Shown: one piece after another, positions 29,883 to 36,893 of the stretch | Layout of the letters: each line of letters opens with the position of its first letter | Position numbering within the stretch: position 1 is the stretch's first letter | Virus record (IMG/VR): IMGVR_UViG_3300031227_000034 | Coordinates: 1 to 64,000 of that record | Reading direction: 5' to 3' (one strand) | Length of the DNA stretch: 64,000 bases | Source: a virus | Made by a program: the position numbers and the translations under genes | The notes under the pieces: model-generated | Told to the model about the DNA's origin: nothing | Databases searched by the model: none | What the model saw: only the letters and a program-made list of their open reading frames with translations

Positions 29883-30488
29883 ATGGCTACAGTTGATTTA
29901 GTATTTAGAGATTTGCCAGATGTTTTTGAGTGGGACAAATATAGCAATCTTGAGGTTGGAAAGTTTTGTTTCACAACATTTAAAAACGGGACGCTTTACG
30001 ACTGTTACTGTGGTGTATTTAGCAAAGGCTGCGACAAGTACATTGATGTTGGTTATCTATTTGATTTCACGGGATTTCACAGTGATGATCTCGGCAAAGT
30101 TTGTAGAGCCGTTGAGCGATGGATAAGAGAGAGAGAATATATTGAAGAAGATTGTGACGATAGATGCGAAACTGATTACAAAAAGGCTATGGATGGAGGG
30201 CTTGACATGAATACTAGACTGGGATTATTGTTTATTGACTTGCCGGATGAGTTTGAGTGGGTTGATAGAAATAACCCCGTGAACTATTCTTTAAAGTCAA
30301 TATTGGTGCTTGGAGATATTTTAATATATTTAAAAGAATATGACAGTGGTTGCACCTATGTTGCGGAGTCTGGAAAGATTTATACTGATGGTGCTTTAAT
30401 TCCGTCATTTTCTTTAACTGTCTATGAGTCTTGTGTTGACGATGCAAAATTTGCTGTTGAAAAATGGCTTAGAAGTCACGGGGTATAA
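29883..30488 (+). CDS. tandem DLPD-FEW domain protein, 201 aa
   Basis: Start ATG 29883 is chosen because MATVDLVFRDLPDVFEW aligns with the start of the 8880-9170 product and GGAGATTTTTGAC precedes it. Two copies of the domain are seen: residues 1-85 and about 108-201 (RLGLLFIDLPDEFEWVD to FAVEKWLRSHGV), joined by an acidic linker with EEDCDDRCETD. The stop at 30486 is followed in the same frame by 42 more coding-like codons. Confidence 0.75.
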   Translation: MATVDLVFRDLPDVFEWDKYSNLEVGKFCFTTFKNGTLYDCYCGVFSKGCDKYIDVGYLFDFTGFHSDDLGKVCRAVERWIREREYIEEDCDDRCETDYKKAMDGGLDMNTRLGLLFIDLPDEFEWVDRNNPVNYSLKSILVLGDILIYLKEYDSGCTYVAESGKIYTDGALIPSFSLTVYESCVDDAKFAVEKWLRSHGV

Positions 30489-30617
30489 AACGAGTATTGT
30501 GAGTTTATTGAAGTTGGCAACCATATGTTTATTCAACTAATAGAGCCTGAGTTTTCTTGTGATTTTTATACAAGATGGAGTTATGGCGAACCTATGGCGT
30601 GGTATTTTGAAATTTAA
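30489..30617 (+). other. in-frame continuation after the TAA of the 29883 gene
   Basis: Directly after the stop the frame reads EYCEFIEVGNHMFIQLIEPE ... GEPMAWYFEI and stops at 30615-30617, just before GGAGACTTC and the next ATG. It resembles part of a third domain copy but has no usable start codon at its beginning (first ATG is internal). Likely remnant or readthrough extension. Confidence 0.5.
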
Positions 30618-30626
30618 GGAGACTTC

Positions 30627-30812
30627 ATGAAATCTTTTACAATACCTGTAGAAATTACTCCAGACGAGGATGGCGTTCATTGTGGCGATTGTAATGAGGC
30701 TTTTGGGGGAATATGTTTGCGTGGTTATCTTACAGACGGAAGTTTAAACCTAAAATGTGACGGTGAAGATACAGTCAGACCGGAAGAATGTCTGGAGGCG
30801 GAGCAAGAATAA
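30627..30812 (+). CDS. Cys-rich protein, 61 aa, paralogue of the 8404-8880 domain
   Basis: MKSFTIPVEITPDEDGVHCG and EECLEAEQE match the 8404-8880 protein. Conserved Cys (HCGDC, CLRG, KCDG, ECLEA) suggest a zinc site. ATG preceded by AAGGAGACTTC. It lies next to DLPD-FEW genes in both places, so this looks like a duplicated two-gene cassette. Confidence 0.65.
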   Translation: MKSFTIPVEITPDEDGVHCGDCNEAFGGICLRGYLTDGSLNLKCDGEDTVRPEECLEAEQE

Positions 30813-30914
30813 TTCATTTATAACCACAAAGATTTTCACGAATGCAAGAAGTGTGGCAATATTGATTGTGATGGTGCTAAATCCCGATGTGACGACTTTA
30901 TTGAGAAGACTTAA
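30813..30914 (+). other. in-frame continuation after the TAA of the 30627 gene
   Basis: The frame continues for 33 codons (FIYNHKDFHECKKCGNIDCD ... DDFIEKT) to TAA 30912-30914. It is Cys-rich and looks coding, but has no start codon of its own. With the case at 30486, two neighbouring genes show the same pattern. Confidence 0.5.
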
Positions 30915-30969
30915 AATAAGTCCATACTTTTTCTTTGAAGCTGGCCAGTCTCGGTTTGTATTTTTTTGT

Positions 30970-31320
30970 TTAAATTGTGCTTGGGTTTACTTTGACAAAA
31001 TATCTAAACTCTTTGTTTATGTCATAATTGTCAGTAATAACCATCGGAAGCAATTTTGTAAACTTTATTTCATTTGCTCTGGTTGACATAAATTTTATTA
31101 GTTCAGTCTCGTTTTTAATTTCTCTGAGACGGTATTGAAAAAACCCGATTGCGATCTTGGTTCTCTCCACGCTAATCTGAGGGAACAATAATTGAATCCT
31201 TGAAGTGTCAGATGTCATTTGGTAATCGCAACCCTTTTCTTTTATAACCACTATGCCGATATTTACTGCTTCAAAGTTTTCTCTATATTGTATAATTGTG
31301 TATTTTGCTTTTTCTTTCAT
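30970..31320 (-). CDS. DUF3037-like protein, 116 aa
   Basis: KYTIIQYRENFEAVNIGIVV at residues 6-25 resembles the opening of DUF3037 proteins (a YxxxQY...E.vNIG pattern). Function of the family is unknown. The ATG overlaps the stop of the methyltransferase by one base, so the two are coupled. Confidence 0.65.
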   Translation of the reverse strand: MKEKAKYTIIQYRENFEAVNIGIVVIKEKGCDYQMTSDTSRIQLLFPQISVERTKIAIGFFQYRLREIKNETELIKFMSTRANEIKFTKLLPMVITDNYDINKEFRYFVKVNPSTI

Positions 31321-32027
31321 TATCTTAGCCTTTCCGTAAGAACATCAAAATAATGTTTATCGTTTTCAATTAATATACAATCTCTCCCTGTATTTTTACA
31401 CGCTAAACCTGTTGTTCCAGAGCCGGCACAATTATCCAAAACAACATCTCCGTGATTTGTATATGTATTAATTAAAAACTCACATAACGCTAAAGGTTTT
31501 TGTGTCTCGTGTAATTTTGACTTGTCACGATTAAATTTAAGAACCTGTGTAGGATATCTTGTTCCGTTATCTACATATGGTGTAACTTTAATTAAATTTG
31601 TGGCACTTGTGCCTGTGTGATTTCCTTTTGGGCTGTTTGTTACTGGTTTTCCTGTGTGAATTAACATTTGTGGATTATATGTTGGCTGTTTTTTATAGAA
31701 CACAGATATTGTCTCGATTGTTTTTCCTGCTCTTTTCTTTACTTGAAAAACATTTGTTAATCTTTCTTTTTCCCAATACCAATCATATTTATAGTTTTTT
31801 ACATTACTTAATCTAAGGCTGCTAGAAAATGGTTCTTGACCAAACAGAAGTATTGCCGAATTTTCTTTTGTTATTCTGTCATATTGTTTCCACAATTCTT
31901 TTAAGTCAATTTCTGTATCCCAACTTAATTTTGTTTGTCTGTATGGCAGGTCACACAAGACCATGTTTACAGAATTGTCTTTCAGTCCACTCATTATTTG
32001 TAAGCAGTCTCCGAATATTGTTGTCAT
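31320..32027 (-). CDS. DNA methyltransferase, beta class
   Basis: 235 residues. Catalytic DLPY at 26-29 and SAM motif NCAGSGTTG at 199-207 followed by ILIENDKHYF; this is the beta-class order. Substrate motif in the DNA is unknown. The sequence differs enough from the methyltransferase at 5549-6319 that the two probably have different specificities. The start overlaps the end of the cytosine-5 methyltransferase fragment. Confidence 0.9.
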   Translation of the reverse strand: MTTIFGDCLQIMSGLKDNSVNMVLCDLPYRQTKLSWDTEIDLKELWKQYDRITKENSAILLFGQEPFSSSLRLSNVKNYKYDWYWEKERLTNVFQVKKRAGKTIETISVFYKKQPTYNPQMLIHTGKPVTNSPKGNHTGTSATNLIKVTPYVDNGTRYPTQVLKFNRDKSKLHETQKPLALCEFLINTYTNHGDVVLDNCAGSGTTGLACKNTGRDCILIENDKHYFDVLTERLR

Positions 32028-32170
32028 TGTTTCAGTCCTTTAAATATATGACAAATAACGTCTATTGTCCAGCAGTTACCAAGAGCCTGATATCGCCTTG
32101 AGTTGCTTACACAGTCAGTGTATCCATCGTCAACTGTTTGTAATCTTTTTGTGAAATATTTTTCCTCCAA
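32024..32170 (-). pseudogene. C-terminal fragment of a cytosine-5 DNA methyltransferase
   Basis: A 48-residue frame from a possible TTG at 32170 reads EEKYFTKRLQTVDDGYTDCV, SNSRRYQALGNCWTIDVI and ends HIFKGLKQ, with TGA overlapping the next gene's ATG. This is the last conserved segment (motif IX/X region) of phage and bacterial C5-methyltransferases, where RYxxLGNxWxVDV is typical. The N-terminal catalytic and SAM parts are absent, and the frame is closed upstream by a stop. A remnant or split-off domain, not an active enzyme alone. Confidence 0.7.
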
Positions 32171-32351
32171 CGCTTAGATAAACATCTGTTAGTCTTTTTA
32201 TAGTTGTTGCGATTATTGTTTCCTCATCGCTTTCATTTCCGCATCTTGAACAATATACTCCGCCTTTACTGTTTTCAAAAAGAGAATATTTTGTATTACA
32301 GAAAATACATCTTTGATCGAATCTCAGTTTCTTTTCAAATGTTTCAGCCAT
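32130..32351 (-). CDS. zinc-ribbon protein, 73 aa
   Basis: CIFCNTKYSLFENSKGG then VYCSRCGNE is a four-Cys zinc ribbon of about 25 residues. Begins MAETFEKKLRFDQR. It overlaps the methyltransferase fragment in another frame and the upstream gene by eight bases. Function unknown. Confidence 0.7.
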   Translation of the reverse strand: MAETFEKKLRFDQRCIFCNTKYSLFENSKGGVYCSRCGNESDEETIIATTIKRLTDVYLSVGGKIFHKKITNS

Positions 32352-32589
32352 TTTTAATATCCTGTTGTCTCTTGTTTACTTCAATACTGTAAAACAAACA
32401 TGCGACACCTTCTTTTGGTTTTTTCTTCATCATATCTTTTTCAGACTTATCAAAAATATAGTCGTATATCTGAATCGAAGTTAGTCCCCAGTCTTCAATT
32501 ATTCCAGAATATGTGCCAACAATAGTCTCGCCATCTTTGTTTTCAGCAGAAAGCGTTATAATATAAAACAAATCTTTTTCTTTACTCAT
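32344..32589 (-). CDS. hypothetical protein, 81 aa
   Basis: Starts MSKEKDLFYIITLSAENKDG; small alpha/beta protein. Overlaps neighbours at both ends. No family recognised. Confidence 0.65.
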   Translation of the reverse strand: MSKEKDLFYIITLSAENKDGETIVGTYSGIIEDWGLTSIQIYDYIFDKSEKDMMKKKPKEGVACLFYSIEVNKRQQDIKNG

Positions 32590-32758
32590 TATTTAACCAC
32601 CTGTCTTGTTTTTTTGCATCTTTATTTTCATTTAACTTCTTTCCATCGCCAACGATAACCGTACTTTCTATGCTCTCTATCGGATTGTTAAGCACTAAAT
32701 AGATTATTATTGTCCGCTCGCTGTTATCTACATATATGTTACAAATATTGTCAACCAT
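32582..32758 (-). CDS. hypothetical protein, 58 aa
   Basis: ATG 32758 overlaps the upstream gene, TAA at 32582-32584 overlaps the downstream one. Begins MVDNICNIYVDNSERTIIIY and has a basic C-terminus KKLNENKDAKKQDRWLNNE. Fits the operon; no family recognised. Confidence 0.65.
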   Translation of the reverse strand: MVDNICNIYVDNSERTIIIYLVLNNPIESIESTVIVGDGKKLNENKDAKKQDRWLNNE

Positions 32759-32936
32759 TTTTTTCTTTCTTGTCGTCTAGGTTAATTGTAATTGTTGCCT
32801 CAATATTGTGAACAGTAAAGTATGGCTGCAAATAAAATCCACGGTAAACTCTATTTTCTTTATCTTCTTCTGCTGGCTCTTTTTCTGGTATTACCAGTTT
32901 GTATTTAATGTTGCTCACTCCGGTTGCTCCATCCAA
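32751..32936 (-). CDS. hypothetical protein, 61 aa
   Basis: Starts MDGATGVSNIKYKLVIPEKE; beta-rich, acidic. Overlaps the DUF551-like frame upstream by 22 bases. No family recognised. Confidence 0.65.
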   Translation of the reverse strand: MDGATGVSNIKYKLVIPEKEPAEEDKENRVYRGFYLQPYFTVHNIEATITINLDDKKEKNG

Positions 32937-33115
32937 TATTCTGCGACACCGATACTAAATTTAAAACACAAAATTCTTACAAAACAAGTTAACCCAAGAC
33001 CGTCATCGTTATATTTGGCACCAATTATAATCCCGCTTTTCATTTTTAAAAGACATTTCTGTCCGTGTTCTGGAAGTTTATCTTTTGGTAAAATCCAATT
33101 GGTTTTCGTATCTTT
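32915..33115 (-). CDS. DUF551-like protein lacking a canonical start codon
   Basis: The frame reads NWILPKDKLPEHGQKCLLKM and ends FSIGVAEYWMEQPE, the opening and closing pattern of the DUF551 phage family (WxxxxxxLPxxGxxVL ... W..LPEP). The first ATG (33043) would remove the family core, and upstream of the Trp the only options are ATT-type codons before a TAG at 33116-33118. Either it starts at a rare codon or is expressed by coupling to the overlapping upstream gene, or it is damaged. Function of the family is unknown. Confidence 0.6.
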   Translation of the reverse strand, partial: KDTKTNWILPKDKLPEHGQKCLLKMKSGIIIGAKYNDDGLGLTCFVRILCFKFSIGVAEYWMEQPE

Positions 33116-33389
33116 CTAAGAAGTCATTATTTTTTAAAAACTTATGATGATCTAACTTTTCAACAACAACCCAATCTCCGTCTGACATCTCTGCATTAAA
33201 TGAGTGTTTATGTTTTTTCTTGTAGTCGATCACAAGCCATTTTCTTCCGCTTGCAGACTCTAACTCAACAACATCGTATCCCAAGAAGTCAGATATCACC
33301 TCTCTGCTTTCTTTTGTTCCATTATATTGAGTTGCCCATACCGTCTTTGTTCTTTCTTTGTATTTTTTAACGCTTATTGTTTTTTTCAT
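33078..33389 (-). CDS. hypothetical protein, 103 aa
   Basis: Begins MKKTISVKKYKERTKTVWAT, contains SFNAEMSDGDWVVVEKLDH and ends FLERYENQLDFTKR. The GDWVV...F...YE layout is common in a small phage protein family. First gene of the leftward operon; promoter at 33420-33448. Confidence 0.7.
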   Translation of the reverse strand: MKKTISVKKYKERTKTVWATQYNGTKESREVISDFLGYDVVELESASGRKWLVIDYKKKHKHSFNAEMSDGDWVVVEKLDHHKFLKNNDFLERYENQLDFTKR

Positions 33390-33419
33390 TTACATTTTCC
33401 TTTCGTTTAAGTTTTGAGT

Positions 33420-33448
33420 ATATTACAGTTTTTTATGTTATAAGTCAA
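33420..33448 (-). promoter_or_regulatory. sigma-70-like promoter, leftward
   Basis: On the - strand TTGACT (33443-33448), 17-base spacer, TAATAT (33420-33425). Back to back with the rightward promoter at 33472. Confidence 0.75.
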
Positions 33449-33471
33449 GTGTTTTTATTTTTATTTTTTTG

Positions 33472-33500
33472 TTGACATTTGGTTTTTTATTTGCTAGTAT
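33472..33500 (+). promoter_or_regulatory. sigma-70-like promoter, rightward
   Basis: TTGACA (33472-33477), 17-base spacer, TAGTAT (33495-33500), upstream of the gene at 33524. Confidence 0.75.
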
Positions 33501-33523
33501 TCTTTTCACAGGAGGAAACTAAA

Positions 33524-33823
33524 ATGAAAAAAAACTGGAAAAAAGAAAACGAAAAATTGTTTGTGATGAAACATGACACCATTGAATTTAGTGTTGAACT
33601 CGAAGGAAGCCCGAACTGGATTGTTTCTAGCGAAGAGCTTGGTGAGTATTACACTTTGGGGTATGTAGTTTATGGAAGCGAAAAGCAACTGCTAGAAGAC
33701 GCAACAAAACTTGTGGTGAAAGAACTCAGGGCATGTGTGTCGCTGTTAATTAATAAGCTTTTTGAGGTCAACGAAAGGCTTGAGGGTCTTGACGGAAAGC
33801 CACGAACTTTCGATGGAGAATAA
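33524..33823 (+). CDS. hypothetical protein, 99 aa
   Basis: ATG 33524 follows CAGGAGGAAACTAAA. Starts MKKNWKKENEKLFVMKHDT, C-terminal helix LLINKLFEVNERLEGLDG. First gene of the 33.5-36.8 kb rightward operon. No family recognised. Confidence 0.65.
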   Translation: MKKNWKKENEKLFVMKHDTIEFSVELEGSPNWIVSSEELGEYYTLGYVVYGSEKQLLEDATKLVVKELRACVSLLINKLFEVNERLEGLDGKPRTFDGE

Positions 33824-33824
33824 A

Positions 33825-34178
33825 ATGGCTAATAGTCCTAAAATTTACAAAAGCACACTTAAGCCAAAAATATTTGTTGACAATATTTATCCAAAACTAA
33901 ACAAGTGTCCATCGGGATTTGTTGTTGATTATTATTTTGCAGATATGTGCAAATACGATGTGTGGTCAATAGACTGCCCAAATAGAGAGCCGTGTAAATA
34001 CGAAGACTTATGCGAAAGCATTGGAACAAACGATAAAGAGCATACAATGCTTTCAGAAAACGAACAAATACAAATAGTTGCAGACATGTGGAACAAGTGG
34101 ACTAAAGAAATTGAAATTTGCGATTCCTGCAAAAACGAAAACCAAAATGAATGTCACGAATGTAAAGGAGATGAATAA
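33825..34178 (+). CDS. hypothetical Cys-rich protein, 117 aa
   Basis: ATG 33825 after GGAGAATAAA. Begins MANSPKIYKSTLKPKIFVDN; C-terminus has CDSCKNENQNECHECKGDE, a four-Cys cluster, and a central CPNREPCKYEDLCES. Likely zinc-binding. Stop overlaps the next ATG (TAATG). Confidence 0.65.
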   Translation: MANSPKIYKSTLKPKIFVDNIYPKLNKCPSGFVVDYYFADMCKYDVWSIDCPNREPCKYEDLCESIGTNDKEHTMLSENEQIQIVADMWNKWTKEIEICDSCKNENQNECHECKGDE

Positions 34179-34441
34179 TGAGTATCGAAGATTTTGTAAA
34201 ATCTAATGACCAATTTAGTGTAGCAGGAATATCCGAAACAGAGATGTTGTCAATAGTTCAATATTTGCACGAATTAGAGCCAACATTTTTTGAATGCGAA
34301 GATGGTCTTTTTTCATTATTATCCGCTGCCGAAAATAGCGCAAGTTATACCAAGGGCGAGGCTGCTGATGTAATTACTGGTTTTTTGTTTGCAATAAGGT
34401 GTTTTGAGGTTTTTGAGCCGCAAGAAAATGGAGAGGAATAA
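34178..34441 (+). CDS. hypothetical protein, 87 aa
   Basis: Starts MSIEDFVKSNDQFSVAGISE; acidic, helical. No family recognised. Part of the operon with overlaps to both neighbours. Confidence 0.6.
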   Translation: MSIEDFVKSNDQFSVAGISETEMLSIVQYLHELEPTFFECEDGLFSLLSAAENSASYTKGEAADVITGFLFAIRCFEVFEPQENGEE

Positions 34442-34442
34442 T

Positions 34443-34823
34443 ATGACAGCCCATGAAATTTTAGCATATGCTTTTTGTATAATATTTTTCGTTCCTGTGG
34501 TGACTTTTGTTTGGAGATTTGATTCTGGATTTTTTTCTATTGTTAAGTCTTTCTTTGTTCATTTTGCATATGCAAGCTTTTGTTTAAATATTGTTGGCAT
34601 TAATATTGTGTTTTTTCTTTGCCTGATATTGCCTACAGTAACTATTGTTTTTTTTAGTGAGGAAAAAGAAAATATAATTACCTTCGCAAAACTAAAGACG
34701 CTTGAAAATATGCATAAATATTTAACCACAAGATGCGAAAAAAGCAAAAAAGCAATGGTTAGATGGGCGAATGTTTGTAGTTTTTTATATAAGTGTGGCG
34801 TAAAGGATAAAGATAATGCCTGA
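34443..34823 (+). CDS. membrane protein, 126 aa
   Basis: ATG 34443 after GGAGAGGAATAAT. Two transmembrane helices (residues about 6-23 and 42-70, IVGINIVFFLCLILPTVTIV), followed by a basic cytoplasmic tail with CEKSKKAMVRWANVC. No family recognised. Confidence 0.65.
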   Translation: MTAHEILAYAFCIIFFVPVVTFVWRFDSGFFSIVKSFFVHFAYASFCLNIVGINIVFFLCLILPTVTIVFFSEEKENIITFAKLKTLENMHKYLTTRCEKSKKAMVRWANVCSFLYKCGVKDKDNA

Positions 34824-35142
34824 ATACAGTATATATAAAATACACAAAGACGGAAAGTTTTCTAGTGGCGGCACATATCCTAAGTTTACACGCCTCGGAA
34901 AAACGTGGAATTGTATGGGCCATGTAAATTCTCACCTTAAGTTTTGCAAAAGATATAATGATGATACGTATTCACAACACAAACTTGATGTATATAAAGA
35001 TGCAGAACTCTTGGAAATTACATTCTGTATAGAAACTGGATGGTCACAGATTGTTAAAACAAAAATGAGCGACATAATGAAAACCACAAAGCCAGAACTG
35101 ACTAAACCGCAATATATTTGCAAATCAGACGAAAGGAAATAA
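34816..35142 (+). CDS. hypothetical protein, 108 aa
   Basis: Begins MPEYSIYKIHKDGKFSSGGT; beta-rich with KLDVYKDAELLEITFCIETG. Resembles small phage proteins that relate to display of requests or settings only by composition; no named family recognised. Overlaps the previous gene by eight bases. Confidence 0.6.
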   Translation: MPEYSIYKIHKDGKFSSGGTYPKFTRLGKTWNCMGHVNSHLKFCKRYNDDTYSQHKLDVYKDAELLEITFCIETGWSQIVKTKMSDIMKTTKPELTKPQYICKSDERK

Positions 35143-35144
35143 AG

Positions 35145-35375
35145 ATGACTATAGAAATAATAATGTTTTTAATTGGATTTCTTGCAGGGGTTGGTACAAT
35201 GATAATTATGTTTATACCACGAATAAACCTAGCAAAACAGTTATTAAACCTGCAAAATGATTACGAGACACTATTTGGCAAGCAAAAGAGTTTGATGAAA
35301 GACTATATTGACCTAATGAATGCTGTTAAAAAATCAAAGGAGAAAGAATTATGCATAGAGACACAAGAAAAGTAA
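35145..35375 (+). CDS. membrane-anchored coiled-coil protein, 76 aa
   Basis: ATG 35145 after AAAGGAAATAAAG. One N-terminal transmembrane helix (IIMFLIGFLAGVGTMIIMF) then a coiled coil (AKQLLNLQNDYETLFGKQKS). The next ORF overlaps its end and also has a transmembrane helix. This pair could be a lysis or membrane complex such as a spanin pair; only topology supports that. Confidence 0.6.
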   Translation: MTIEIIMFLIGFLAGVGTMIIMFIPRINLAKQLLNLQNDYETLFGKQKSLMKDYIDLMNAVKKSKEKELCIETQEK

Positions 35376-35449
35376 TACAGGATATATTTGTTATCATACT
35401 CGGAGCAGGACTTATTTTGGGATTAATGTATAAAATTACAGCAATATAG
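35351..35449 (+). CDS. small membrane protein, 32 aa
   Basis: ATG 35351 inside the end of the previous gene, with AAGGAGAAAGAATT upstream; reads MHRDTRKVIQDIFVIILGAG and ends with TAG at 35447. One transmembrane helix. Embedded overlapping membrane genes are typical of phage lysis or superinfection proteins, but the function is unknown. Confidence 0.5.
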   Translation: MHRDTRKVIQDIFVIILGAGLILGLMYKITAI

Positions 35450-35543
35450 ACAACGACAAAATACACCTAAAAATAAAAGTAATAAGCCATGTCGTATCAA
35501 CAGAAAGCATTATTTTCGTTTTTGTATATAAAGGAGAGAATCA

Positions 35544-36476
35544 GTGGATAACTGGGAGCTAGAAGAAAGACAAAAACTACCGCTAGATATTAAAATAAAC
35601 ATGACTAAAGAAAGAATTAAAGAGTGGTACAACCATTTTGACGGCAAGGTTTATGTAAGTTTTTCTGGAGGCAAAGATTCTACCGTTTTATTGGATATCG
35701 TCAGGTCTGTTTATCCCGATGTTGTTGGCGTGTTTGTGGATACTGGCTTGGAATATCCAGAAATAAGAAGTTTTGTCAAAACTGTTGATAATGTAATTTG
35801 GCTTAAACCCAAAATGAGTTTTAGAGACGTGATAAAAAAGCACGGGTATCCCGTGATCTCCAAAGAGCAATCTTGTGCGATTAGCAGATATAGAAATACA
35901 AAGGATATAGTACAGAAATACCGAAGGTTGAATGGGTGGCCAAAAGGTAAAAAAGGTATGATTTCTAAAAAATGGCAGTATTTAATAACTGCTGATTTTA
36001 AGATTAGTGATGCTTGTTGTGATAAGTTGAAGAAAAACCCATTAAAGCTTTTTGCTAAAAAATCAGGAAAACATCCGATGATGGGGATGATGGCAGGAGA
36101 GAGTAGAAACAGGCAAATGATGTATTTAAAAAACGGGTGCAATGGGTTTGAAATGAAATCACCTGTTTCTTGGCCTATTGCATTTTGGTCAGAAAAAGAC
36201 ATTTGGGATTATATAAAAACTAATGAAATAGCATATTCTAAAATATACGACATGGGATACGACAGAACAGGATGTATGTTTTGCATGTTTGGAGTTCATT
36301 TTGAAGATAATGGAAACAACAGATTTCATAAAATGAAAAAGACACACCCAAAACAATATAAATATTGTATTGAAAAACTTGGGATAGGAGAGGTTCTTGA
36401 TTTTATGAATATTGATTATAACGGAAGATATGAAATGATGTTTGGAGAAGACAATGAAGAGATGCGAAACGTATGA
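35544..36476 (+). CDS. PAPS reductase-like PP-loop protein (phage type)
   Basis: 310 residues; GTG start at 35544 with GGAGAGAATCA upstream. The PP-loop SGGKDST is at 41-47 after VYVSF. Cys residues at DACCDKLKK and RTGCMFCMFGVHF could bind an iron-sulfur cluster or zinc as in PAPS reductase-family phage proteins. Members activate a substrate with ATP; in phages the substrate is uncertain (sulfur incorporation, tRNA or DNA modification). The WSEKDIWDYI segment near residue 215 is typical of the PAPS reductase/DndC family. Confidence 0.85.
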   Translation: MDNWELEERQKLPLDIKINMTKERIKEWYNHFDGKVYVSFSGGKDSTVLLDIVRSVYPDVVGVFVDTGLEYPEIRSFVKTVDNVIWLKPKMSFRDVIKKHGYPVISKEQSCAISRYRNTKDIVQKYRRLNGWPKGKKGMISKKWQYLITADFKISDACCDKLKKNPLKLFAKKSGKHPMMGMMAGESRNRQMMYLKNGCNGFEMKSPVSWPIAFWSEKDIWDYIKTNEIAYSKIYDMGYDRTGCMFCMFGVHFEDNGNNRFHKMKKTHPKQYKYCIEKLGIGEVLDFMNIDYNGRYEMMFGEDNEEMRNV

Positions 36477-36783
36477 AATAAAAATATACTGTGGTGCGAT
36501 GCATAATGGAAAAACAGTTGAATTTAGCAAAATACTAAAAATAATGCAGTCATATTGTAATAATGGTTTTTGTGTCTCGGTAACTGAAACGCATTATGTA
36601 TACAAAAACGGAATGGAGAGAGGGGTCGTTGTGGGATTAATAAACTACCCAAGATTCCCTGTTTCTGTTTTTGTACTTGAGCAACATGCGAAAAACATTG
36701 CTGCCATGCTGAAAGAAAAGCTGAGCCAAGACCGTTTGAGCATAGTTTATCCAGACAGAACCGAGACTATAGGAGTTTTATAG
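36454..36783 (+). CDS. hypothetical protein, 109 aa
   Basis: ATG 36454 after GGAGAAGACA. Begins MKRCETYEIKIYCGAMHNGK; contains HAKNIAAMLKEKLSQDRLSI and DRTETIGVL. Overlaps the PAPS-reductase-like gene by 23 bases. It is the last gene before the late promoter. No family recognised. Confidence 0.6.
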   Translation: MKRCETYEIKIYCGAMHNGKTVEFSKILKIMQSYCNNGFCVSVTETHYVYKNGMERGVVVGLINYPRFPVSVFVLEQHAKNIAAMLKEKLSQDRLSIVYPDRTETIGVL

Positions 36784-36826
36784 TGGTTCGCAAACTGTTA
36801 TAAATAATACGCCTAAAAATAAAAAC

Positions 36827-36855
36827 TTGACAAAGGGGGACAGATATGCTATTTT
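36827..36855 (+). promoter_or_regulatory. promoter for the structural module
   Basis: TTGACA (36827-36832), 17-base spacer, TATTTT (36850-36855), 38 bases before the portal start. It would initiate transcription of the head and tail genes. Confidence 0.65.
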
Positions 36856-36893
36856 TATATAAGATGAAATAAATGTATAAATTTAGGTGATAT

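Noticed and set aside
17776-30914. Reassignment of TAA or TAG to an amino acid
   Set aside because: Many intact genes, including terminase, hub, fibre and dnaN, end at TAA or TAG; no suppressor tRNA gene is seen in the window.
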